64,000 nt of DNA. Origin: Fasciolopsis buskii (Eukaryota; Platyhelminthes; Trematoda; Plagiorchiida; Fasciolidae). Every line of letters begins with the position of its first letter. Positions within the stretch are counted from its first letter, which is position 1. The notes under the pieces are model-generated. The model was given only the letters and a program-made list of their open reading frames with translations, was not told where the DNA came from and ran no database searches. Positions 27,005-40,010 of the stretch are shown piece after piece. A program made the translations under genes and the position numbers. The stretch spans positions 62,203 to 126,202 of the forward strand of contig LUCM01000550.1 of NCBI GenBank assembly GCA_008360955.1, written 5' to 3'.

Positions 27005-27175
27005 GTATGCGGTCTCAACGTCCAACTCACCAACAAGGAATGGTAGATACACTGGGTACCTGTCTCATCCGTGTTAGGAACTGCCAGTCATAGTGCATAC
27101 CCATCCCAACCAAACTCGAGACGAGCAACGGTGAATCGAATGCCTTAGCCATTATGCTAGCGAAGAAGGCTGTCC
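27005..27175 (-). mobile_element. Diverged subfamily A SINE
   Basis: On the minus strand it starts with CTAGCATAATGGCTAAGGC, a good A-box-like tRNA head, then CTCGTCTCGAGTTTGGTTGG in the B-box position. GGTATGCACTATGACTGGCA and TTCCTAACACGGATGAGACA follow, a degraded hammerhead. The end TTGTTGGTGAGTTGGACGTT matches the family tail. Both ribozyme core strands are damaged. Confidence 0.6.
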
Positions 27176-28147
27176 AGGGATTGCTTTATGAGCTGGCACC
27201 AATCCGTTACCGGAATTCGAATTCATAGGCAACCATCGAGGGGCAATCGATTCCCACCGATATATAACTTCTTAACAGGTAAACGAACCAATAAGAAAAC
27301 ACGGAATACGATCGACTTGATCTGTGCTAGTAGTAGAACCTGATGCAGTAAACGAAACTGTTTGTCCTCCATTGTAAACATTCAACTTACTGACCATGTA
27401 CTGGAAATGGCCTAAAAGATGTACACCGCGTTCATTGGTTCCTAATGTTGTGCTGAGCTTTGACAATGTACGATGAATAAAATGGCGAATCATACAATCG
27501 CTAACCACTTCCTTAGTACCACTTAGTGGAAAATTCATTGTTATTCCTTTGATTGGAATTTTATTCGTTTTTACTGCTCAATGCATTGGACCTCCAATTT
27601 CATTAACACTATTCCCAATTGATTCACCGTCACATTAGACCGGGCATTGAATGCCCAAATTCGGTCTATTTGTCACCTCGTCCGGGTACGGACTGATGCA
27701 GAAATTGCTAATTACCTAGTTTGTGTCTTCCTCTTTTTGTTCACAAAACACCAACTTCACCAATCAACTTTGCTTGTATTTGATTCAACAAATTTGCTCG
27801 TGTCATGGCAACCGTAATTTGTGCTCACTGAGCATGGTTTCATTTGTCATCTCAATTCTTTACCAATAAATTAACAGTGTAAATCCTTTTTAAGAACTTG
27901 GGTCGCAGTCGTAAGATGTCTGCCAAATGGGGAAGTTGACCGGCGGTGGAAGAAGTCCACTCCCCGATTTCCATATCCGAAAGCCACAATCTTATCCGCT
28001 TGACCGACGTCGGTCGTTGACTGCGTGAACTGAGTGCATATTTACAGTCAGCCAATGATTGCAGTCGGCAAAATAATCAGGAATTTGGGAGCTCCACTGC
28101 TTACCTTTTCGTTAGCATTTCTCAGGCACAGACTCCCAGGTCATTTC
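27176..28147. other. No supported gene
   Basis: Spacer between SINE copies. Nothing recognisable. Confidence 0.4.
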
Positions 28148-28290
28148 TCACCTGATAACTATTATTTTTTAGTAGTAGAAGATTGAATGTTTGCATGAAA
28201 TAATTCACTATGTGATATCATCACTCAACTCACCATAAAGAAACCATGGAAGCACTGTACAGCCGTTTAATCCTTGTTAGGAATCAGGTA
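28148..28290 (-). mobile_element. Subfamily A SINE, 5'-truncated, inverted copy
   Basis: Minus-strand reading gives GATTCCTAACAAGGATTAAA, then CGGCTGTACAGTGCTTCCAT and the same tail as the copy at 28.6 kb, matching it at most positions over about 120 bases. The head and the first ribozyme strand are missing. GAAA of the core has become TAAA, so this copy is dead as a ribozyme. Confidence 0.75.
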
Positions 28291-28471
28291 CCAAGTAATC
28301 AAGCTCTGTAGGTCATATCCAAAACCCTCGTCGGTACTTCAGGCTTAACTGCAGAAGTCCCATCTATCAGTAGGGGGTTCGATGCTGTAAAGCTAACGGA
28401 CAGTATCGTGCCCAAATCAGTGAAATAGGTCACATCAGTCATGTGGTGAAGTTCAACAATCCCGTTCGTCA

Positions 28472-28695
28472 GCCTGCCCGGTAGCGTAATGCTACAGGCG
28501 TTCGCCTCAGAATCGTTCGTCATTGTTCGGTTCGCGTCCCAGTTGGGGCGCGGTGGATATGCACTGCTGATGATTCCTAACAAGAATGAAACAGCTGTAC
28601 AGTGCTTCCATCGTTTCTTTATGGTGAGATCAGCGATGATATCACATGGTGAATTATTTCATGTAAACATTCAATCTCCTACTACTAAAATGTAT
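28472..28695 (+). mobile_element. Best preserved subfamily A SINE with hammerhead ribozyme
   Basis: The element begins GCCTGCCCGGTAGCGTAATG, an A-box-like stretch, and has a B box GGTTCGCGTCCC at 28529-28540. The hammerhead occupies 28555-28609. The 3' part, from TTTCTTTATGGTGAG to the region around 28690, is AT-rich and matches the inverted copy to the left. This layout (Pol III promoter, internal type I hammerhead, short 3' tail) is that of the schistosome Sm-alpha family. The family assignment is by structure, not by a database match. Confidence 0.8.
28555..28609 (+). ncRNA. Type I hammerhead ribozyme, nearly intact
   Basis: Core CTGATGA (28567-28573) and GAAA (28588-28591) are present. 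Stem I pairs GCACTG (28561-28566) with CAGTGC (28600-28605), six perfect pairs, and extends to GGA/TCC after a small internal loop. Stem II is TTC/GAA with loop CTAACAA. Stem III is the loopless self-complementary ACAGCTGT (28591-28598). Predicted self-cleavage follows A28599 (GUA, an allowed NUH triplet). Odd points are the weak three-pair stem II and an unpaired T at 28587, which may lower activity. Confidence 0.75.
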
Positions 28696-31477
28696 CAACT
28701 ATTAATTTCTCGGACGGTAACTGGTGCCTCAGTGGCTACATGGACATCATCCAGGCAAAAGGACCGATTTCCCCTTCTCGATATACCAGAATATATGGTA
28801 CCGTCGATGAGCTCAAATACAATCGAAACTCGAGTTTTCGGTTTTTTGAATGCACGATTAACCAAATGATCCGAGGTTTGTGCGGGGAAGATGCAATCCG
28901 GAGATTTATTCGTCTTGCAAATTCATATCATTCGCAGGTGCTACTCGCAAGTAATCATGGAGTGCGCGTGAAACAAGCATATGCCACGTGAGAGAGACAA
29001 TCGGCACTTTAGTGTGGGCGCATGCATCTTGTATGTGCCTGTGTTTGTCGATAAGCAAACAGGTATGCTGTGTGTTAGACTATTGCATCATTATCATGGA
29101 CGGTTACAGAATGTGTTGTTTATCGTCACCTCGTAAGGCAAGAATTCATCCCGATTTCATTCTATGGTCCAAGTTCGTAGCGCTGTAAGTTGAATGAAGC
29201 GCAATATCACTATCTACCGGACTATATATACCATGACCTCCTGGGTCGGACAGTTCTCTTTGTATGGTATCACGTAACGGATCGGTTTTGTCTGTTCTCG
29301 TTTTCACTTTGTGTAAGGACACTGAAAATTCGGTCGAACAATTTTCCACGAACAATTACCAGGCAGCCACAAGATTCGTAAGCATTATGGAAAGTTGGAA
29401 GGAACAAGACAATAGCCGTTTTAACAAGATTGGACATGTTGATTAGATGCTCCAGAACCGTTCTGTGATCCCACTCTGACTTGACCAATCCTAACGCACC
29501 AGAACACTCAGCTCGCAGTTTCTTCCATCACCCAACATTCCATGGTAGGGAATTTGTATTCGCTATTGTTTATCACCTGATAAATTCGGCCTCTTGTCTA
29601 ACATCCTCGGAGTCCTTCGGGTGAAACAAAACGTGGACAGCAATAAGCCGACATTTTTGACTGATGTTGCCAGCTATTCGCTAAATTCATGCTAAAGTAA
29701 GAATTCAATTTACAGAGGTCGCTGACCAATGAAAAAATGTCCGGTTTTATTCTCAGCTTTTACAACCTTCAGCTTGGCAACAACATGCTCTCGTTTGCGC
29801 TAGGTTCTCACCAAACTGTCTATTCAGAAGTGAACAGCAGTATGAGAAACGGTGAGAAATCAGCTGAACGACAATAAGTTGAAGAGTTATGTAGAAAAGT
29901 AGATATTTTGAATGGAATGTTTCACCGTTTGTGACCTTGAGTCGTAACACTTGTTACCCACGACCCTCACGTGGAAGACGATTTTGTGGAACCCATTACG
30001 CTAGTCTAACTGCAACTTGGCTAGCCAATTCGCTTGTTAAGATTTTCATACCATTTTACCCTGTGATCAACCAACCAGTTCGATCCATTTTCTATCCATC
30101 AATCGACTCGCAAAACAGTGCACAGCAAGGTAGGTGTATCTTGAATATGGGCACAGCATATCACAGCCATCTTAATCTGGTCAAACTATTTCATTATGCT
30201 AAAGAGTGAACACTTGTATTATACCTAGCAACTAACTTGCAAAATTCTCCCGTTACATTAGGGCAATACAAAGAGAACAATCGCGTTTAAATATCGGTAG
30301 ACTTCGCGCATCTGTTCACAACTGCCACGTTTCAATAACGGCGGGTAAAACTAGCCGATCTGCTTTGTAAGTGTGACTGAAATTAATGAATGCCAATCGG
30401 GTGTTCCTCATACTCGTTGACAAATCATCCGATTTAGGACGACCATTTGAGATAGAACTTTCCTAGGAACTGAACCCATATACAGCCCCAGATCTTTTGC
30501 TGTAAGAAGAAGGTTCAGCTTCGAGCCAACCCCGTCCTAAAACGTCCTGTGGTTTTGACGTCTCAGTATACTACTCATTCGAAAATCAGTAATATTGGTC
30601 ACTAATGAGGAGAAATTCCAAAATCAATTAAAATTAACAACCCAAAATCAAACACAGCTTCTTGTGCCTCGCATTTGCAGAACTTGTTATAAGAACAAGG
30701 AGAAACTGATTTTTAGGCTGAGTTCAGGTTGTCGAAATATCGATTTTCTTGAACCAAAAGAGAGCAGCCCATCATGACAAACTGAAACTGCCATGTAGCA
30801 ACATGAACCCAATACTAGAAGTCATCTTATTAAAGAATTTTGTTTTCATTCGTGCAGGTAAAACATTGCATCATGTATCATGTTAGCAGGTAAGCATTTC
30901 GTATCTTTAATTTTACTACATGAAGTATAATTTGTTAAGTCGAGTATCCGGATAAAAATTTTTGCTAAGTTTTTCTCGTCTCGACCCAAAACGCGGGAAC
31001 TGATATTAGTTATATCTTTGCACAAAACTGAGTACAAATCATGCGCCTCGAAATCAATACAGAGAACGAAAACAAAATGCACGAGGTAGAAGACGAAAAA
31101 AATGGAATCAATGCTCATCCCGAGTGAGCAGTTTACCCCTTCACTTGTAATGTCCATGCCGTAAGCTTCAAACAACACCCGCTATTGGTTTAACACGAGA
31201 ATTTGGCCATCTTTTTTTGTCAACATCTGATTTTAAAAACAAGGAGTAGAATATATCAAAGTAAGTTCAACTTGACAACTGTCTATAAGCTAGACTGAAG
31301 CTAGGTCAACTTGTATAGGTCGTATTAGGTCCAGCCGCTAGGAACATGTTTTCTATTAGCAGTATCATACTCAACTGGACGAGGAATATCTTACTGGATT
31401 TATAAGCTAAGTTTTGAGCACAAATGTGTTCTATTTGAATTGAGTTCTAGTGCGACAAATACGTGACAACTTTTCAT
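28696..31477. other. No supported gene
   Basis: Chance frames only. TTCGCTAAATTCATGCTAAA near 29.68 kb recurs in slightly altered form near 60.03 kb, so a further old repeat may be present. Confidence 0.35.
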
Positions 31478-31552
31478 GGAGTCCTAAGCGGACTCCCAAG
31501 TGGTGTTGGGAGATTTTTCCAACAGAGGCGGTGTTCAAACCAACTTCTAAAT
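31478..31552 (+). repeat. Possible tRNA-like SINE head
   Basis: CCCAAGTGGTGTTGGG in the A-box position and CGGTGTTCAAACCAAC in the B-box position, with tRNA-like spacing. Folding elsewhere is poor. It is the weakest of the tRNA-like calls. Confidence 0.28.
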
Positions 31553-31740
31553 GCCAAGTTACTGAACGACTAGGCATTTTCTATTTGAAAGATATTTCCA
31601 CAAATTACTGAGTCGATTAAATTGGTTAGGCAACCCATTGTTGACAGTGTCACTGGTTACTGGGTGGTGATTCATAACCTCCGTTGCTTGATAAAGAGTT
31701 AAAACGATATGATCAAATGATGTAGGGTGTGTATAAAGAA

Positions 31741-31874
31741 ATCGATGCGCCATGTATTGGTTCTAATTGTGAATGACATGATGTTAATAACACAGCGTTG
31801 TTGGTAGATGTAATGCGTGTTAGATTTACCAACAACGTTGTGTTATTAACATGATGTCATTCACAATTAAAACC
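31741..31874. mobile_element. Relative of the 13.8 kb fold-back element, folded at a different point
   Basis: Starts with ATCGATGCGCCATGTATTGG, as in the copy at 13.79 kb, and stays similar for about 80 bases through AACACAGCGTTGTTGGTAGA. It then turns back: 31758-31806 pairs with 31826-31874 at about 46 of 49 positions around a 19-base loop. The inverted half repeats the shared module itself, not the ACTACCGTGGG arm. No clear flanking direct repeat is visible. Confidence 0.65.
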
Positions 31875-34524
31875 ATATGACTTCAAATCTGATCAGATGT
31901 AAGATTTGTATGCAAGTTAACATTTAGTTGCGGAGTGAAGTTTAACCACTTAAATTTATTTCGTCCTGCACGCTCCAGAATAACGTGTGGCTCGGTCCAT
32001 GAGCCTCGGCAACGAGTGCTGGTCTTAAACATCTTTACAAACGCTCCCAAAGAACCGTCCCAATCAACCAAATTGTGCTGGGTAATTTTTACTGAATTAT
32101 TTCTCGTATGGAAGATATTCAAATCAAAAGAGTAAAGGTGACTTCCCCACGCTTCCTAGCATGATTTCTTATCTTTTATATTTTGTTCACGGTTTCAACC
32201 AAATCACGAATGAACTGGGAAACTCTTATTTCTCTTTTTTGAGACGAATTTGGCGAAAGGTGTTTCTGAACGTTTATAATATCTGGCCCCGACTGAAAAA
32301 TGCTCGAATTGAGCAACCTCTCACCTCTAGGTTTCTGGGCCATGACAAGACTTTGAGAAAACCTGGAATATGGCTTAGCTAAGGAACCGTCTATTTTAAT
32401 ATAAGCAGCTGGTCAGTGGGAAATCTATTCAAACCAATGGTCAAGATTACGAAATTGGATTCTATTCTAAGATATTGATGGAACCGTCCAACTTGGAAAA
32501 CGACTGGAAAGCAGAAGCAGACAAGCTCATTTTCCATGATGCATATTCGTGACAATACGACACTGTACAAGGATGCACTAGGAGTGTTTCACAAGGCAGG
32601 AAATGTGAAGAAACGTTTGTTCTACTTCGGTTGCAGACCTCCAATCGATTCTCTTCCGCAGACGCTATCACTAGCTCCCACCAGGTCTAGTGAGAAAGAC
32701 CAAGTAGGGCAAACAAAATGTTGTGTTAATAACCAAAACCAAACAGTTTACACCAGTCTTTGATGAGCAACACTCACTAATTGATTATTATGTTGGTTAA
32801 TTCGGCCCCTCGGCACTCATCGACCTCCTCATGCTGCTTGTTTGTTCCGCTTATTGGTTGGTATAATCAGCACGAATTCGCCGCAACTGTGTTGATTTCT
32901 GATCTGGGTAGAGGTAATGATGGTGATAAAGTAGTACATACATATCGAGATACTGGCTTACCTGAGTGCCGATACTGAAAAAGGTGATAGCAGCAAGTAT
33001 TTTGGGTACCTGTCTTTTTACAACGCGTTACACACACGCACACACACTTGAATGAATGAATAACTATGAGCTTGAAATTTTGGTGAAAAGGCGATCCGCA
33101 GTGAAAGTTCCATAATCGTTCGTGTTAACCGCTCTTTATGGGAGACTGGATGTTTATTCACCCACTGGACTTAGCGCACTAAGAACACTGGCTCGTGCGC
33201 TCTATCTAGGGCAATCAAAAGTAAGCCATCAGTCTCGGACTCGAAACACCCCGGCTCAGAGTATTTCCTGCGTCCATCCGTGTGCGTATGCGAGCGCGTT
33301 TCTCGGTCTACCGACTGATTGTACATCGCTATCTTGATTCCGATTCAATAATTTTCGTGACCAGTTGGTCAGCTTTAGTTGACTCGACTTATGAGTTCTG
33401 TCCACTTGTTCACATGTCCGATTGGGAAACATTCAATTCTTGTACGAAGGAGTAATAGCATCGTGTATGCCTCTCCAAAACCTAGTAAACTCTGAACCAT
33501 TCACTCCTACATGATTTGTACAAATTCATAATTAATACCGAGTATATTAATTTGGTCATTTTTCTCGTTTGTAATGAGTACAAAAGCCCTAATTACGAAT
33601 ATTTTTGGACTAGGTCAGAAACTCGTGCCCTATAATTATTCCATTTCAACAAGGTGACGCGAAATCATGGACATATAAAAACCTTTCGATCTATCTGGTA
33701 CTGAATTCAAAAATTCAAAACGTCCGTTGAGACAACCGAGGATTAGAATCCACGAATTAGACGAACAGATAAAGAGACCGATCAATTCGTTCGACAATTC
33801 GACGATTGATTTCAAATAACTCGCTCGCAAAGGACGGATTTTGCTGGGTCAACATTTTTGCGATATGAGCTTCGTTTTAGCCAATCGCAAGTCTTGGCTG
33901 AAGGCTATTATTTTTCGGGAACAAATAGGCAGTTTGAAAAATTTTGGACGTTTTTCAAGGAAACCGGCCGAATGATCTTGCTAGAACATTGAACAATGGA
34001 TACAACCACGTCATCCTAGTGCAGTCGCGATACTTGGAACCAAAACAAATTCTACGAACAAAATTGAACATGTTTTTGTCTAGTGGATGGGCCGACTCTA
34101 AATTTAGTAATCATTGATCTTTATCATTCCAAGATAGAAAAAGCTTGTGTTTCTTATTAGCGTCGGATGTCCGGAAGCTACGTAGACAGTCGTGAACAGT
34201 AGATTTATTAACACAAATGCATGGTTATTTTGGGAAGCAGATGAGGAATTTTCACTGGCAAACGACCATGTTACGCAATGCATAATTTATGCACCAAACA
34301 TCAGTTTGTGATTCGTTCCTTCGACCCTAGGTCTCGAATCTCCCAAAGAAATACTGTGACCTTCAGCATCGCGCATCGGATTTTCACATTGGAAGTAGCA
34401 CCAAACATGAACCAGCTCGGTCGACAGTGAATTATAAAACCAAACTGTCGAAACGTCAATCAAATAATGACTATATTTCAGATTACACACACAGTTCACG
34501 CACAAATCTCAGATGATTCGGTAA
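31875..34524. other. No supported gene
   Basis: Short CA tract at 33.03 kb; otherwise nothing recognisable. Confidence 0.4.
33030..33048. repeat. (CA)n microsatellite
   Basis: Short CA run with one CG interruption. Confidence 0.8.
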
Positions 34525-34600
34525 AGCTTACATTCAGGAAGCACCGGGACTCGTGTACCTCTCCCAAGGGAGCTTATCAAAGGTGTATAGCCGTCTTTGG
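34525..34600 (-). mobile_element. Hammerhead-like fragment, subfamily B, minus strand
   Basis: Minus-strand reading gives CACCTTTGATAAGCTCCCTT, GGGAGAGGTACACGAGTCCC and GGTGCTTCC. This aligns with the order of the 19.2 kb copy: core, stem II CTCCC/GGGAG, second core strand (degraded), stem III and GTC, then CTTCC. It is a decayed relic. Confidence 0.45.
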
Positions 34601-36113
34601 GCCCAGCATTTCAAATCGAATCGTTCATTTGACTGACGTGTATGCTTCAATCGAGCCACGATCACCCACCCAAGCTTGATTTCTTCAGATATCGTTCTCA
34701 AATAATCAGACTATATATGTACCGATACACAAATTTTCGAGTAACAAACAAAGCAATGATGTGTTTAAGTTATCGTTTGAAACCGTTTGGCCGTTCAGTG
34801 AAACTAGTAGAAATGGGACGATTTATCTACGTCTGTAAACTTGATTGTTAAGTTCAGTATTTATTTGACGAGGTGAGCTGAAACGATCAAGGAAATTTTA
34901 TTGGCGTGAGCGAATACGGATTGTGATGCTGACTGGTGCACACAAGTATACAGGCTGGATGGTGAAATGAACCATATTTTACTTGCCCAAGTTGAAAAGG
35001 TTTTGGATTGATGAGATTGCCACGTAAAACTCTGTTAAACTAATTACAACTGCTAATTCGATTCAGTGAAATCGTGTAAGTATCAAAATCGTTTAATCGT
35101 GCTATCGGAGAAAAGTATCCGAGGATGGACTACTCTATAGATGTTCACATGTACACTAATTCACTGGAAAATCGATTTGTATAAGATTTTGCTATCTCTA
35201 AATACAAAAGACTGTGCCATAAATCAAAGATTTTGCTAAAATGGGACTAAGGAACATTGACTGTCGATTACTCTACGTGTTGTTTGCCTGTTCTAGATAC
35301 CGAATGACGTGTGGAAAGGTGGGCTCACTGTCATTGACGTGAAAAATGCAATATCCTCCAATCAGCCGCATACCAAATCCCAACATCATATCACAAAATG
35401 CTCTTCAAGGTAGTTCTGTTGACCAATGTGCTGCAGTACTCATGATTCAAGAATCAGCTGATTCATCGCAGACCATCTGATGTTGTCCTGTTGGTCAGGA
35501 ACGGATAACACATTCGGGCAGAGAGTGTCGATTGATTTATCACGTGCGTTGTTTTCGTGTTGATTGTACTACTCAAATATCCTCAACAGTAGGCTCGACG
35601 CGAAGTTGGAACAAACCTGAAATGTTTGGGTAAACCTGGTACTTCAATTTTCAGTTGCTCGGATGTAACACTTTCGTATAATTTTTGAATTTTCATGAGG
35701 ATTCGTCAAAATACATGGGGCTTTTTACTCAAGTGTAACTCATCTCAGAATCAGGCTGGATTCTGACTCCCTTAGAAAATATAACAAGATATAGTTTCAA
35801 TTTGGGATATTACTGTTCGTAACAGTTTTATTATAGAATGTATTTGTAAACGAACGTCGATGAACGCAGTTGTTTGATTTGTCCGGGCTGCATTTGTGGA
35901 ATTCATATGATTGCATGTAGCATCCTTTGGATGAAAATATGCCAATTGTATGTCCAGAAAGTAACATTAGTCTATTGTATTGTCTCTTCTTATCGTCATC
36001 ATTTTCACGAAAGGGGCCTCCCAGAGAGATAGTGGTTGCCCGAAAAAATCGGTTGTGAAAGCAAATCTTGATTATCCTCTTATATGCCTTTTCTATCCCT
36101 GTCTGTCTGTTTA

Positions 36114-36162
<49 letters not shown>

Positions 36163-39132
36163 TCTTCTGTCGTTGTATGCATCGTCACCTGGCTGTATTG
36201 CAGCCGTGGTTGATTTTGTTGTCATTCACGTGTACGTTTTATGCACAGTGTCAGGTGGTGTGATCATTTGGTTTCGAGTAGCCGGTATTCTTATTCCGAT
36301 TAGTTGAGAGTGAGTAAAAATATCGTTCCCGGTAATTAAACCGTTTGGATGTGCCAAATTTGCCGGATTGTGACTGAAAATGAAAGCCTATACGTGAATT
36401 TCCCGATGCGTTCTCGGCTGAGTCACGGTTTCTCATTGCTTTGTCAAGTGCGATTGTTATGCCAGGAAAAAGTTCTACCAAAGCGGACTTATTCGGTACT
36501 GGCTGTGAACACATCGAAACCGCGCCAATTTTCCCTTTTCCCATTAAATCAGTATATTTAATTTATCTGACAAAGCCTACTTTTTCAGTCCTCTCGTCAA
36601 TTGTCTATCCACGAGATTCTCCATGTATATTTTCGCCAGGACACTAGTTTCATAGGCCTCATTCTTCCTGTCAAAAATGCAGACTTTAAAACTTTGAAGT
36701 GAAACTGTTTGTTTCCAGTTTTGGTCGAAGAATTTAACCAGTTCCGCAGATCATTTTGCAGTAAATCTACATTCTGGCTACAGTTGGAATTCACAGAAAG
36801 ATGACTGCATACAAGAGCGCTGGTCGTTGATCACAAGCAACGGATTGATAAGAATCAATATCCGCATCCGTTCATAGAGTAACCTCCTAATCAGTGAAGC
36901 CATGTACTGTCTTTCTGATAAATGAGCTTTCCTCATTGAAGTCATTCAGGAACGTTTGACGAAGGAATAGCGCCTTGCAGTGCCCATAGGTGATGTCCAG
37001 TAAACCAATGGCACCCGACCCGAACCCCCTTAGTAACCATGATGCTGCAATACGATTCGTCCTATTTGCTGCTATTTATTTCAAGGTTCTCGTCGAAATT
37101 GGGGACTTTAGATCGAATAATACTAAGAATTTGCAAACTAGGTAAATTAACTGGCCAAAATTTCTGTGGTATTCAACTTATATTCGGATGTGGATATACT
37201 GTCAAATGTTATTGCTTCACAACACAGCATGGAATTAGTTGGCTTTCCCTGGGTGCCAGTTTGAGCTACCTTAAAAATAAGGGAAATCGTAATCAATCGC
37301 CATTTGGCAGTTTATTCACCATGGAGAAATTGATAAATACTAAAATCCTTGATTAAAGCGGTTGAGTTAAACAAACAGTAAGAGCGTAATTGCTCAACTT
37401 TCGACGAAGACAACAGGCTTGGATTGGAGACAGTCTGAGCTGTCTTGCTCGAAACAAGGGTAATGGATTAAAACTTTATGCAATATTGAACAATGTGGAA
37501 GCCTCAAGCGCAGAATTACTGACTGAAATTCAGATGATATACTGACTGATCATGAACGAGGATATTCGATAGGGCCTGCACCATCACATAGCGTTTTCTT
37601 CAACCTGACAGAAAGTTTCAGTATATTCAAGTGCACCAGTAAAAAACCGTCTGGCGAAAGGCCGAGATGATTTATTAGGAGGATCTAAAGGAACCACGGT
37701 TAAAAGCAACAAATATCACCTACTTGAGGCCACTTATGACATTGCATTTCGGAGTACTTCTTCTTTTAACCGTAAATCTTATTACTGCCAATCCAACGCT
37801 TATCAAAAGTGCTGTCGAGGAAGTACCTCGGCAAAAAATGTTCGTTTGAAAATGAATCTTCAAACGTTTGTTCGATAATTTAGATCCCGTTCTGTTCCAA
37901 AAAGTAGTAGACAAACTGTTAACAACTCTGAGAACAAAGAAGGGCGGCCAAAAACTTGGGTTGGAGCCTAAAAATAGCAAGTGGGCGCTTAAAACGCGTA
38001 GGTCATGGAGAAGTAACCACAGGAAACACTGTAGAACTGAAACCGACAAGCTTTCCAATAAACGCGTCACCGTGTAACTCATCATGCGCCTTTTTACTTG
38101 TCCGATTAACTCCATTTCTCACCAGCAGCGGATGTCATTAGGATAACCGGTTGGTGGCACAAGGACTTCCATCCTGTCGATTGGGATTTTTGCACGAATT
38201 CAGTTCGTATCTACTTGAAAGCAAAAAAGTAGCCAAGTGAACATGAAGAAAAGGGTGAATGATGACGGTGATTTGATTTCCCGTTGGCATTGTCCTTATA
38301 TTTTTTCGGATCCGGACCGCTGACGTCTCCTGGATATTGGTCAGTACGAAAATCACAGAGTGGAATAATGACTGGATTTGCAAAATTGCTGTGATTCTAA
38401 GTCTAATTCATGTGTCACTGTCCGATACGGCTTCGCTATTGCTTACATCCATTTCCAAACCATCCGAATATCATGGATTAATAAAACGAGAATAAAACAC
38501 TTCAATACAGCCAGGAACCACAGGACATTCCGTCAGCGATAAACGTTTTCAACTAACTTATATGTGGACAAGTTTTACGAAAATTCTGGCAACAAACATC
38601 ATTTGAAGGGATTCCGCTTGGGTAGGTAGCGGCATATAGAAAAATTACTCAACTCCCGATTCTTTTTATTTAGCGAGAACATGCGAATAGTTTTGATACT
38701 AGGCCTTAACTTTTGGAGTTATCTAGCAAGTTGGTAAGCCAGAAATTTAGTTGACTTCTCAGTTCAACCACGATGACGTATTACGAGCAGGTCAGAGAGA
38801 ACAAAGTAAGAATCACGCACAATCGTTTGCGAAGTGTATCGTTAGAAATCCAGCATCAACAGACACTGACAACCGATCGGTTTGCTACTATTGTCCAATA
38901 AATTTCTTGTCGGTTTGATGTGGCATCTACCACCTCCAGGCTCACATTACATCTCATAATCCTGCATGTTCTAGAATCTATTCGTTAACGTCCGCTGATT
39001 AGGTACCTCGTCAAATTATCACGACAGGATGTCAGATGTGTTCGAATAGGATCAAGATTCAGATCACGGTATGATTTCATATGTAGCACATCACGGATCC
39101 AAGTTTGTTTTTGTCCGATTCACATCAGACTG
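34601..39132. other. No supported gene
   Basis: The (TCTG)n tract at 36.1 kb is the only clear feature. Frames of 105 and 131 codons near 37.0 and 37.7-38.1 kb lack recognisable domains. Confidence 0.4.
36099..36163. repeat. (TCTG)n microsatellite
   Basis: About fifteen TCTG units with one TTTA interruption. It creates spurious open frames on both strands (CLSV repeats on plus, RQTD repeats on minus). Confidence 0.95.
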
Positions 39133-39478
39133 CTACAGAACCACTCTATTCATGACACCGTGTACATTGACTTCTACTAGGGTGAAACATGGAGCTTCCA
39201 TCCGGGTTATTAACGTCTTCCTCCATTGTCTTCTTTCAAGAATCGAGGAAGTATCTCCGTCAACGGAAAGATGACAATTTTCCGCAGAACTGTTGTAATT
39301 TCCTTTCGTCTCTTTTAGGGATTTTCTGCCGTCATTTATGCGAGACAAAATATTTCGAGGAGGAATAAGAAAAACAACATTTTTCAAATAATTGCCTCTT
39401 AGAAATGTCCATTTGTTAAGTGTTCTACTAGTTAGAACACGGCGTGCATTTATCAACAAAATTACCAAGTCTCCAGAT
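39133..39478 (-). repeat. Dispersed repeat X, copy 2
   Basis: A 111-codon open minus-strand stretch with KWTFLRG and NVVFLIPPRN. The part near 39.35-39.47 kb matches copies at 4.6 and 59.3 kb at DNA and peptide level. The product is not recognised. It could be a fragment of a transposon reading frame. Confidence 0.4.
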
Positions 39479-39847
39479 TGGGTCGCTCACCATTTTCCTC
39501 TAGTCCCGCGATAATTATGTCCCCAGCGTTATTGTACGACTTATCCATACTTTATACCTTCCGATACTTAAGGCATCCACGTAGCATTCAACTTTATCAC
39601 ACGGTGATGTATAAAGTATCACTAATAATCTATGTCAACATTAGAGAAACGAGCTTCTGACACTAATTTTTAACAAGACTAGAAGCAATTTTGCAGACAT
39701 TCTCAGGTGTGATTGATGCACTCCAAGAAAAACATGCTCTTGTCATAGTTTATTCAGTTAACATGTTGCCAGCAATGGTTTTCCTGAGTTTAAAACAAAT
39801 TTTTAAATTGGCCGAAGTTTTTTAATCAGTCCATAATCCATTGCATT

Positions 39848-40010
39848 GAGTTACGAAATTTTATTGTTTCTCACTCAGTGCTTCGCTGTCCCGATAGCAA
39901 CGTGGGCAATTAAAGCAGCGCTCTTGAATGACCTCGAATCAGGGTCAACTTTGGTGCAAATCAAAATGCGTTCTAAAAGGATCTGTTTTCTTTACGTGAT
40001 CGACAAGGAT
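39848..40010 (+). repeat. Dispersed repeat Y, copy 1
   Basis: About 70 percent similar by eye to 59785-59930 over 150 bases. Shared blocks include GCGCTCTTGAATGACC (copy 2 GCGCGCTTAAATGACC), GGTCAAC and TGCAAATCAAAATGCG (copy 2 TGTAAATCAAGATCCG). Non-coding in appearance. Confidence 0.45.

Noticed and set aside
35797..36225. 142-codon frame with RQTD repeats
   Set aside because: It is the translation of the (TCTG)n microsatellite.
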